64,000 nucleotides of DNA from Flavobacterium psychrophilum (lineage in GTDB: Bacteria; Bacteroidota; Bacteroidia; Flavobacteriales; Flavobacteriaceae): NCBI GenBank assembly GCA_945874225.1, contig CAMCFT010000008.1, positions 1 to 64,000 of the forward strand, written 5' to 3'. A model generated the notes under the pieces. It had not been told where the DNA came from and did not search any database. It worked only from the letters and a program-made list of their open reading frames with translations. How positions within the stretch are numbered: position 1 is the first letter of the stretch; the number at the start of each line of letters is the position of its first letter. Shown here in pieces: positions 42,889-50,577 of this stretch. The translations under genes were made by a program, and so were the position numbers.

Positions 42889-44307
42889 ATGAAAATTCTT
42901 TTAACAGGTGCAACAGGATATATCGGGAAGCGGCTGTTGCCTATTTTAATAGCGCAAGGCCACGAAATTATTTGCTGTGTTAGAGACAAAAACAGGTTTT
43001 ATACCCCAAAAGAATTTTTAAAAAGCATCGAAGTTATTGAAGTTGATTTTCTGAAACCAGAAACATTGACAGCCATTCCAAATGATATTGACGCTGCCTA
43101 TTATTTGATCCATTCTATGTCAGGCTCAGACGATAATTATGATGAATTGGAAAGAGTCTCGGCAGAAAATTTCGTTTACAGCATTGACAAAACTGCGGCA
43201 AAACAAGTCATTTATTTAAGTGGTATCGTGAATGATAAATCACTTTCCAAACATTTGTCCTCCAGAAAAAAAGTGGAGGATGTTTTACACAACGGAAATT
43301 TTGCCATAACAACATTGAGAGCTGGAATCATTGTGGGTTCCGGTAGCGCTTCATTCGAAATTATTCGGGATCTTGTCAATAAACTCCCGATTATGATTAC
43401 TCCAAAATGGCTAAACACCAAATGTCAGCCCATTGCCATACCGGATGTTCTGGAGTTTTTATCAAAATCACTCCTGAATCCCGTTACTTATGGAAAGAGT
43501 TTTGATATTGGCGGTCCTGATATTCTAACCTATAAAGAAATGCTTTTGGGTTTTGCCAAGGCAAAAAAATTAAAACGATGGATTTATACGGTTCCAATAA
43601 TGACACCCAAATTATCGTCCTATTGGTTGTATTTTGTAACCTCAACTTCATACAAACTAGCCTCAGCATTGGTCAGCAGCATGAAAGTTGAAGTAATTTG
43701 CAGGGACAATAAAATAAATGATTTGTTGGGAGTAAACCCCTTGTCCTACGAGCAAGCCTTATCGAGAGCCCTGATAAAAGTGGATGAAGACAAAGTCGCT
43801 TCCAGCTGGAAAGATTCATTGGTCAGCGGAAGATTTAACAGCAATATTTCCGAATTTTTAAAAGTTCCAAAGAAAAACTGTTTTATAGACCGACGAAAAA
43901 AAACAATAGAAAATAAAGAGTATACGCTTGAAAAAATTTGGTCTATTGGCGGAGAAACTGGTTGGTATTATGGCGATTGGCTATGGAATATTCGCGGTTT
44001 CATAGACAAATTATTCGGTGGTGTGGGTTCACGTAGAGGCAGAACCAACAAACACGATATCCATTCGGGTGATGCATTGGATTTTTGGCGTGTTTTGTAT
44101 GCCAATAAAGAGGAAGGAAAATTAGTTTTATATGCCGAAATGAAATTACCTGGTGAAGCTTGGCTCGAATTCAAGATTATCAACAATACTTTATACCAAT
44201 CCGCTACATTCAAACCAAAAGGCATTTGGGGGAAACTATATTGGTATGCTGTTTTACCTTTTCACGGATTTATATTCGAGGGAATGCTGAATAAATTAAT
44301 CAAATAA
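42889..44307 (+). CDS. NAD(P)-binding epimerase-like protein with C-terminal DUF2867
   Basis: A 472-aa two-domain protein. The Rossmann domain (about 1-290) opens with LLTGATGYIGKRLLPILI. The C-terminal DUF2867 domain (about 320-470) carries the family's GVGSRRGRTN and PGEAWLEFKI motifs. Function unknown, common in light-response neighbourhoods. Last gene of the operon; its stop is 2 bp from the convergent photolyase. Confidence 0.85.
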   Translation: MKILLTGATGYIGKRLLPILIAQGHEIICCVRDKNRFYTPKEFLKSIEVIEVDFLKPETLTAIPNDIDAAYYLIHSMSGSDDNYDELERVSAENFVYSIDKTAAKQVIYLSGIVNDKSLSKHLSSRKKVEDVLHNGNFAITTLRAGIIVGSGSASFEIIRDLVNKLPIMITPKWLNTKCQPIAIPDVLEFLSKSLLNPVTYGKSFDIGGPDILTYKEMLLGFAKAKKLKRWIYTVPIMTPKLSSYWLYFVTSTSYKLASALVSSMKVEVICRDNKINDLLGVNPLSYEQALSRALIKVDEDKVASSWKDSLVSGRFNSNISEFLKVPKKNCFIDRRKKTIENKEYTLEKIWSIGGETGWYYGDWLWNIRGFIDKLFGGVGSRRGRTNKHDIHSGDALDFWRVLYANKEEGKLVLYAEMKLPGEAWLEFKIINNTLYQSATFKPKGIWGKLYWYAVLPFHGFIFEGMLNKLIK

Positions 44308-44308
44308 A

Positions 44309-45604
44309 TCACTTCAAAATTCCCGCTTTGTAAGTCGCAATGGCTCGATCTCTGGCAAAAGCGTGTTCAACCATAGGCTCTCCATAACCCAAATCGAATT
44401 CAGGAATCCATTTTCGAATATAAATTCCTTTTTCATCAAATTTTTTGAGCTGGATTTCTGGATTAAAAACCCTGAAATAAGGTGCAGCATCACAACCTGT
44501 TCCCGCAGCCCATTGCCAGTTTCCAACATTGGCTGACAATTCAAAATCCAACAACTTTTCGGCAAAATAAGCTTCGCCCCATTGCCAGTTAATCAACAAA
44601 TGTTTGCAAAGAAAACTCGCTACCACCATTCGAACTCTGTTGTGCATATAGCCCGTTTCATTCAATTCGCGCATTCCGGCATCAACCATTGGATATCCAG
44701 TTGTTCCTGAGCACCACCGCTTGAAATCTTCCTCGTTATTCAGCCATTGAATTCCGTCGTAAGCTGATTTAAAATTGTTCGTAACCACCTTTGGAAAACT
44801 GAACAAAATTTGCATAAAAAATTCTCTCCAAATCAGTTCACTCAAAAAAACTTGGTTTTTATGTACAGCCCAATTCACTAATTTCCGAATACTAACCGTT
44901 CCAAAACGTAAATGTGGCGAAAGATGAGTTGTACTATCCAAAGCTGGATAATCTCGGGTTTCGTGATAATTGGTAACGTTTTTTAAATTATGGGGTATCA
45001 CTTTTATGGCACTTTCTTTGAATCCAATTTGTTCCAATGTTGGGAAAACAAAGTCGTTTTTATGGAAATTGGAAAATCTTTCGGAAGTATCGTATTCTTG
45101 AACAGGAGCCATTGATTTATACTTTTCTAGCCATTTATTTTTATAAGGCGTATAAACGGTATAAGGAAGTCCGTCGGCTTTTGTGATTTCCTTTTCCTCG
45201 AAAATGACTTGGTCTTTAAAAGAAAAATGTGCTGTTTTATTGGCTTCTAATAATTCACAAATAGCCAAATCCCTTTTGATGGCATACAGCTCATAATCTT
45301 TGTTGAAGAATACTTCCTTGACATCAAATTCTTGAATAAGTGCTTCCCAAACATCTACAGTTTTTCCCTTTTTTACCAAAAGTGAACTTCCTATTTCCTT
45401 GAGTTTAGCATTTATTCTGGAAAGTGAATCGTGTATAAAACCAACTCTTGCATCATTTTTAGGCAAACTGTCCAAAATAGCTTCATCAAAAATAAACAAG
45501 GGAATAACAGGATATTGGGATTGTAGAGCCTGAAACAAACCAACATTATCTTCTAATCGCAAATCTCTCCTGAACCAAAAAATGGTTATTCCCTGTTTAT
45601 TCAT
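44309..45604 (-). CDS. phr: Deoxyribodipyrimidine photo-lyase
   Basis: A 431-aa photolyase repairing UV-induced cyclobutane dimers with light. The N-terminal antenna domain starts FWFRRDLRLEDNVGLFQAL. The FAD domain shows WCSGTTGYPMVDAGMRELN, NRVRMVVASFLCKHLLINW and GNWQWAAGTGCDAAPYFR (conserved tryptophans). Its start overlaps the previous gene's stop by one base. It lies in the carotenoid operon headed by a CarH-like regulator, so light may control it. Confidence 0.95.
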   Translation of the reverse strand: MNKQGITIFWFRRDLRLEDNVGLFQALQSQYPVIPLFIFDEAILDSLPKNDARVGFIHDSLSRINAKLKEIGSSLLVKKGKTVDVWEALIQEFDVKEVFFNKDYELYAIKRDLAICELLEANKTAHFSFKDQVIFEEKEITKADGLPYTVYTPYKNKWLEKYKSMAPVQEYDTSERFSNFHKNDFVFPTLEQIGFKESAIKVIPHNLKNVTNYHETRDYPALDSTTHLSPHLRFGTVSIRKLVNWAVHKNQVFLSELIWREFFMQILFSFPKVVTNNFKSAYDGIQWLNNEEDFKRWCSGTTGYPMVDAGMRELNETGYMHNRVRMVVASFLCKHLLINWQWGEAYFAEKLLDFELSANVGNWQWAAGTGCDAAPYFRVFNPEIQLKKFDEKGIYIRKWIPEFDLGYGEPMVEHAFARDRAIATYKAGILK

Positions 45605-46065
45605 TATTTGGAATTAAACATTTCATCCACTTTTGCACATCGGTAATCAAAGATTTCTTTCAACTTATTTTTTACTACAAGTGTATTCATTATTCTGCCA
45701 AGGAAACCAAGTGGCAAAGCATAATGAACTAAATCGGTCATTTTCGTACCGTTTTCTGTTGGTTCAAAAAAATGTTTGTGATGCCATAAAGCATATGGAC
45801 CAAAACGTTGTTCGTCGATGAAATAACTTTTGTCTTTCACGAAAGTGATTTCTGTTGTCCAACTTAATTTCAAACCAGCAAGTGGCGACACTTTATACTG
45901 GATAATTTGTCCGGCATACATCGATTTATTGTCGAAATCCGTGATTTGAAAACCCATTGTTTCTGGAGTAATCTTCTGTAAATTTCTTGGATTTGAAAAA
46001 AAAGCCCAACATTCCTCGATACTCGCATTTACAAATTGAACGGTTTCTTTTTTATATACTTTCAT
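45604..46065 (-). CDS. SRPBCC-family protein
   Basis: A 153-aa START/Bet v1-like protein. ASIEECWAFFSNPRNLQKITPETMGF is the typical opening, and FVDEQRFGPYALWHHKHFF the ligand-loop region (motif form HHKH). Likely binds a hydrophobic ligand. It overlaps the lycopene cyclase by 4 bp and photolyase by 1 bp, so it is coupled in the crt-phr operon. Such proteins are frequent near photolyases in Bacteroidota. Ligand unknown. Confidence 0.82.
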   Translation of the reverse strand: MKVYKKETVQFVNASIEECWAFFSNPRNLQKITPETMGFQITDFDNKSMYAGQIIQYKVSPLAGLKLSWTTEITFVKDKSYFIDEQRFGPYALWHHKHFFEPTENGTKMTDLVHYALPLGFLGRIMNTLVVKNKLKEIFDYRCAKVDEMFNSK

Positions 46066-46745
46066 TGTAATTTTTTTTCAATTTTTTTAATTAAAACCAA
46101 ACTCATCAGTAACATCGAAAAGGCATAACCTATATCTTCTATTGGTATGGTTCCAAGTCTAATTCCTAAATTTTCTGCATCATTATACATCACGACCGGT
46201 TCATCAATAAAACTGCCGGTAAGAATTCCGTTGACTACTGAAAATGGTATTAATATGATCAGAAAAGTAATGAAAAAAGTGTTCAAAATATTGGGAACCT
46301 TGAAAACCGTGTAGGTCAAAATCAATACTAATAAACTGTAATTAACTGCCGTGTACCATCTATCATAATGTAATACAATTGTAGGCAAAAGGATTATCAT
46401 CAGAATCCAATAAATAGATTTCACAGTTTTGTCCGATAAAGAAACCTTTGGATAAAAATAGTGAAAAGCAAAATGTATAAAGATGCTGGCATACGGAATG
46501 CAAACAAAAAACAGCCATTCTTCAAGGGGTAAACCAAAGAATTCAGTTCCGGAATGGTATCTTGGATTAAAACTCCAAACTCCAATCTTAGTGAAGAAAA
46601 TATCCCAAATAATAAAGAAAATTGCTGTTATGACAATAGCAGAAAAAACAGCTTTCCATCGTTTTATATACTTCATCCTGTTTTCGAAACTATACAGAAA
46701 CGGAACTAAAAAGGACATAATATTTAAAACTAAATATAAGGACAT
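46062..46745 (-). CDS. crtYcd: Lycopene beta-cyclase, fused CrtYc-CrtYd type
   Basis: 227 aa from ATG 46745 (MSLYLVLNIMSFLVPFL), a polytopic membrane protein. Two copies of the lycopene-cyclase domain can be seen through their repeated motifs, FGLPLEEWLFF near residue 80 and GTIPIEDIGYAFSML near 205 (PxEE/D). It turns lycopene to beta-carotene. The start lies 1 bp from the crtZ stop. The gene was probably annotated longer because of an upstream frame. Confidence 0.85.
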   Translation of the reverse strand: MSLYLVLNIMSFLVPFLYSFENRMKYIKRWKAVFSAIVITAIFFIIWDIFFTKIGVWSFNPRYHSGTEFFGLPLEEWLFFVCIPYASIFIHFAFHYFYPKVSLSDKTVKSIYWILMIILLPTIVLHYDRWYTAVNYSLLVLILTYTVFKVPNILNTFFITFLIILIPFSVVNGILTGSFIDEPVVMYNDAENLGIRLGTIPIEDIGYAFSMLLMSLVLIKKIEKKLQ

Positions 46746-46746
46746 A

Positions 46747-47187
46747 TTAAAATTTAAAATATTTGAAAGGCACAAATAACATTCCAAAACATTCGCCATG
46801 TTCTTTACCCATATGTTTGTGATGCACTTTATGACCTTTTCGTAACCCTAACAAATATTTGTTTTTGGTATTTTTAAAAAACTTAAATCGCTGATGTATC
46901 ATAACATCGTGAACCAAAAAATAGCTCATGCCATAAGCAAAAATCCCTAATCCAATGAAGAACTTGTAATCAAAACCCGCATCTGCCCCAAAATAAAATA
47001 AAAGAATACTTGGAATAGCAAAAATTACAAAAAAAACATCATTCCGTTCGAAAATATGTGCGTATTTGGGTTGGTGATGATCTTCATGAAAATACCACAA
47101 AAAACCATGCATAACAAACTTATGTGTGCACCACGTAACACATTCCATAATTAGATAAGTAGCCAAAAAAATTAAGAAATATATCAT
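46747..47187 (-). CDS. crtZ: Beta-carotene hydroxylase (CrtZ-like)
   Basis: A 146-aa membrane di-iron enzyme. Histidine boxes HKFVMH (22-27), HEDHH (34-38), HDVMIH and HKVHHKHMGKEHG are those of the fatty acid hydroxylase/carotene hydroxylase family. It adds hydroxyl groups to beta-carotene to give zeaxanthin, the usual yellow pigment of flavobacteria. It sits between the phytoene synthase gene and the cyclase gene. Confidence 0.9.
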   Translation of the reverse strand: MIYFLIFLATYLIMECVTWCTHKFVMHGFLWYFHEDHHQPKYAHIFERNDVFFVIFAIPSILLFYFGADAGFDYKFFIGLGIFAYGMSYFLVHDVMIHQRFKFFKNTKNKYLLGLRKGHKVHHKHMGKEHGECFGMLFVPFKYFKF

Positions 47188-47224
47188 TTTAAAATATTTT
47201 TAGTTTAGTAAAAAAGATCCTGAT

Positions 47225-48064
47225 TTAAACCAAATTCAGTTTGTAAGTTACAAAAGAATTGGTTAACAATCGCACTTTAGTATAATTAGAAACCCGAATT
47301 CTTGAATTTCCAATTTCATAATAAGGAGTGTTTTCAAGCTTCTTCAACAACTTTTTATAATAAACATAGGCAGTATAAACACCGAATTTAGCTTCCAAAG
47401 GTAATTTTTTTATTCCTTGTAACGCAATTCGAAAATCTTCTTCAATTTCATTAATAATCATTTCTTTAGATTTTTCATCAAATGAATTTAGATCAACACC
47501 AGGAAAATAATTCCGGTTTAAAACTAAATTATCATCTTTCAAATCTCTTAGGAAATTAACTTTCTGAAAAGCAGAACCCAATCGCATTGCTTCGTCTTTC
47601 AATTCATTGTATCTTTCATCATTCCCATTGACAAAAACCTTCAGACACATCAAACCAACAACATCGGCGGAACCATAAATATATTCATCATATTCCTGTT
47701 TGGTATGATAATCAGATTTTATCAAATCCATTTTCATGCTCTTCAAAAATGACTTAATTAAATCGTCCGAAATGTTATATTTAACAACAGTTTGTTGAAA
47801 AGAATTCAAAATTGGATTTAAACTAACACCAAATTTTTGGGCTTTGTAATATTCATTTTCAAAATCATTTATTAAAGTTTCTTTGTCGAAACCATGAAAA
47901 GAATCTACAATTTCATCAGCAAAACGCACAAAACCATAAATGCTATAAATAGCATCTCTAATACTAGGTGCAAGCATTTTAACAGCCATAGAAAATGAAG
48001 TGCTATAACTTTTTGTTACTAAAATACTGCACTTAAACGATACATCATCAAATAATTTTTTCAT
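47225..48064 (-). CDS. crtB: Phytoene synthase
   Basis: A 279-aa squalene/phytoene synthase that condenses two GGPP to phytoene. Both aspartate-rich regions are present, VRFADEIVDSF (about 46-56) and NFLRDLKDDNLVLNRNYFP (about 165-180). It follows crtI by 2 bp. No crtE is seen here, so GGPP must come from elsewhere. Confidence 0.93.
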   Translation of the reverse strand: MKKLFDDVSFKCSILVTKSYSTSFSMAVKMLAPSIRDAIYSIYGFVRFADEIVDSFHGFDKETLINDFENEYYKAQKFGVSLNPILNSFQQTVVKYNISDDLIKSFLKSMKMDLIKSDYHTKQEYDEYIYGSADVVGLMCLKVFVNGNDERYNELKDEAMRLGSAFQKVNFLRDLKDDNLVLNRNYFPGVDLNSFDEKSKEMIINEIEEDFRIALQGIKKLPLEAKFGVYTAYVYYKKLLKKLENTPYYEIGNSRIRVSNYTKVRLLTNSFVTYKLNLV

Positions 48065-48066
48065 AT

Positions 48067-49539
48067 CTACTGTTTATTTGAGAATTGTTTTTTTATCAAA
48101 TCTGATACTATTTTTCCGGAAATTATTGAAGGGGGAACTCCTGGCCCAGGCACTGTTAATTGTCCGGTAAAAAATAAATTTTTGACTTTTTTGCTAATAA
48201 TCTTTGGTCTTAAAAAAGCAGTTTGAGTAAGAATATTTGCTAATCCGTAGGCGTTTCCTTTGTATGAATTATAATCATTTACAAAATCATTAACGCAGTA
48301 ACTTTCTTTGAAAATAATATTCTCAGTAACTTTTTGATTAGTCAATGTCTCAAATCTTTTTATAATATTTTGAAAATATATTTCTCTAATCATAGTTGTA
48401 TCTTTAATTCCGGGAGCAATTGGAATCAAAAATATTCCAGCTTCTTTACCGTCAGGAGCAACTGAAGCATCTGTTTTGCTTGGAAAGCTCGCATAGAATA
48501 ATGGTTTATCAGGCCACTTTGGATTGTCATAAATATCTTTTGCATGAACATCAAAATCAGTATCGAAAAACAAGGTATGATGTGATACATTTTCAATTTT
48601 TTTATCAAAAGCAACATAAAACAACAACGAAGATGGGGCAAAAACTTTAGAATCCCAATATTTTTCAGAATAACCTCGGTACTTTTCGTCCAATAAAGTT
48701 TCTGTATGATGATAATCAGCTCCACTCAAAACCACATCGGATTCAATAGTAATTCCATTTGAAATGACACTTTTCACAACGCCGTTTTCAACATTTATTT
48801 TCTCAACATTTTGATTGGTTTTAATTTTCACACCCAATTCAGCTGCCAAAATATACATTGCTTTAACCACTTCATACATTCCTCCCTTTGGATGCCAAGT
48901 TCCTAAACCAAAATCAGCATAATTCATAAAACTATAAAATGAAGGCGTATTTGAAGGTTTAGCACCAAGAAATAAAACCGGAAATTCCATAATTTGTTGT
49001 AACCGATTGTTCTTAATTTTTTTTCTGACAGAAGTTCTAATCGTACTAAAAAACTGGTTTGCTTTTTTTATTGTAACCGGTGTAATTAATTCCGTTATTG
49101 AAATTCCGGGTCTATATACCAAATCTTTAATTGCAACATCATAGTTATGTTTCGCATTATCAAGAAATGTTACTAAATGCTTAGCACTTCCAACTTCTTC
49201 TTTTTCAAAAACGGAAAGAATATCGGGTAAATTATCTGCAATTTGAATGGAATCTAATGTATCAAAATAGACTTCATAAGCAGGATTCAACTTATCTAAG
49301 TGGAAGTAATCAGAAGGCTGTTTATTGAAATCAGCAAAGAATTTCTCAAAAACATCTGGCATCCAATACCAAGTTGGGCCAATATCAAAAGTAAAACCAT
49401 CTTTGATAAATTGTCTGGCTCTACCACCAACTGTATTATTTTTTTCGAGAATGGTAACATCAAAACCTTCTTTCGCCAAATAGCATGAAGCTGCTAAAGA
49501 CGAAAATCCTGAACCTATAATTGTTATTGTTTTTTTCAT
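48067..49539 (-). CDS. crtI: Phytoene desaturase
   Basis: A 490-aa flavoprotein that desaturates phytoene to lycopene. The dinucleotide-binding N-terminus GSGFSSLAASCYLAKEG (8-24) and the C-terminal LFFTGQLTVPGPGVPPSIISG are the CrtI signatures. It has its own promoter (TTG 49578-49576, TATATTTG 49554-49547, minus strand), and this is inside a proposed CarH operator (49540-49569) immediately before the ATG. It lies 52 bp after carH. Confidence 0.93.
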   Translation of the reverse strand: MKKTITIIGSGFSSLAASCYLAKEGFDVTILEKNNTVGGRARQFIKDGFTFDIGPTWYWMPDVFEKFFADFNKQPSDYFHLDKLNPAYEVYFDTLDSIQIADNLPDILSVFEKEEVGSAKHLVTFLDNAKHNYDVAIKDLVYRPGISITELITPVTIKKANQFFSTIRTSVRKKIKNNRLQQIMEFPVLFLGAKPSNTPSFYSFMNYADFGLGTWHPKGGMYEVVKAMYILAAELGVKIKTNQNVEKINVENGVVKSVISNGITIESDVVLSGADYHHTETLLDEKYRGYSEKYWDSKVFAPSSLLFYVAFDKKIENVSHHTLFFDTDFDVHAKDIYDNPKWPDKPLFYASFPSKTDASVAPDGKEAGIFLIPIAPGIKDTTMIREIYFQNIIKRFETLTNQKVTENIIFKESYCVNDFVNDYNSYKGNAYGLANILTQTAFLRPKIISKKVKNLFFTGQLTVPGPGVPPSIISGKIVSDLIKKQFSNKQ

Positions 49540-49569
49540 TGTTCAGCAAATATACAAATAAGTTAAACA
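49540..49569. promoter_or_regulatory. Proposed CarH operator at crtI
   Basis: TGTTCAG-N16-TTAAACA (5 of 7 half-site match). The spacer contains the -7 box TATATTTG (minus strand), so a bound protein would block transcription of crtI. The palindrome begins one base upstream of the start codon. Same architecture as at 39200 and 50482. Confidence 0.6.
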
Positions 49570-49591
49570 AAATAACAACATTAACATTAAA

Positions 49592-50491
49592 TTATAATTC
49601 CTGAACTAAATCTGAAATGGAATGAAAAATAGAAATTGTGTCAGGAAGGTTTTTAGTGTCAATAAATTCGGTCATTCTTCCGAGGAACCAAATCTTCGAA
49701 TTAGCATCAATAATTTCAGCAGAAATTTCTTTTACATAATCGTTAATAGCATCTTTTGTAGGCTGAACGGTCAAATAGGAAATGTAAACAATGTTGTCAA
49801 AATAATTTTTCATATACTTTAAACTTTCAATAGGAACACTTTCGCCAAGATAAATTGTTTTGTATCCATTCAACAAAATTTCGTAATTCAGATACATTAG
49901 ACCCAGTTCATGAATCTCATTTTCCGGAAGATACAATACAAAAACTTTATCGTTCCTTGTAGGTTCAAGAATTTGGACTTTTTCAGTATTTATGAGTAGT
50001 TTTTGTTTAATCAAATAGGAAATAAAGTGCTCTTGTGCTGGAGAAATTGTATTAGATTGCCACAACAAGCCTATTTCATTCATCAGCGGAATAATAATCT
50101 CAAAAAATACTTCTCGAAATGATTTTTCAGAAAGCAAACTGTTGTAAGTATTGAAAAATAAAGCTTGATCAAAGTTAACCATCGCGACCTTAAAAGCATT
50201 TAAAGCATGATTTTTTGAACTTTTATCAGATATTATTTCTCGAACAAGAAGGGAAATTTTTTCTGTATTTAATTCTGCAATCCTAGAAATTTTATAGCCG
50301 TAAGAATTTAATAATGTTACATTCAAAAGCTTTTGCAGATTAGATAAATCGTAGGTTCTAATATTGGTATCTGTTCGCATTGGTTCAAGAATATTATATC
50401 TTTTCTCCCAAATTCGAATTGTGTGCGCTTTTATTCCGGAAAGATTTTCCAGGTCTTTTATACTAAAAACCGATTTGACATTGTTTATCAT
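49592..50491 (-). CDS. CarH/LitR-type MerR regulator with cobalamin-binding domain
   Basis: A 299-aa regulator. MerR helix-turn-helix about 9-75 (FSIKDLENLSGIKAHTIRIWEKR). A helical cap follows with W144, then E154-H155 exactly nine residues later (LWQSNTISPAQEHF), the CarH W-x9-EH pattern. The B12 Rossmann domain starts near 181 and has ENEIHELG (E192-x-H194-x-x-G197), so H194 is the likely lower cobalt ligand. CarH tetramers repress carotenoid genes in the dark and release DNA in light. It leads the crt-phr operon. Two residues differ from the classic form (see findings). Confidence 0.88.
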   Translation of the reverse strand: MINNVKSVFSIKDLENLSGIKAHTIRIWEKRYNILEPMRTDTNIRTYDLSNLQKLLNVTLLNSYGYKISRIAELNTEKISLLVREIISDKSSKNHALNAFKVAMVNFDQALFFNTYNSLLSEKSFREVFFEIIIPLMNEIGLLWQSNTISPAQEHFISYLIKQKLLINTEKVQILEPTRNDKVFVLYLPENEIHELGLMYLNYEILLNGYKTIYLGESVPIESLKYMKNYFDNIVYISYLTVQPTKDAINDYVKEISAEIIDANSKIWFLGRMTEFIDTKNLPDTISIFHSISDLVQEL

Positions 50492-50511
50492 TTATCTAAA
50501 TTTAATAAACA
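50482..50511. promoter_or_regulatory. Proposed CarH operator at carH
   Basis: TGTTTAT-N16-ATAAACA, perfect 7-bp half sites. It runs from the -7 box TACCTTTG (minus strand, 50517-50510) into the first codons of carH, so autoregulation is expected. Confidence 0.65.
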
Positions 50512-50577
50512 AAGGTATGATATATTTTTATATAATTAAAAAAACATTTTTTTTATGTGAAAAATATGTTTAAAAAA

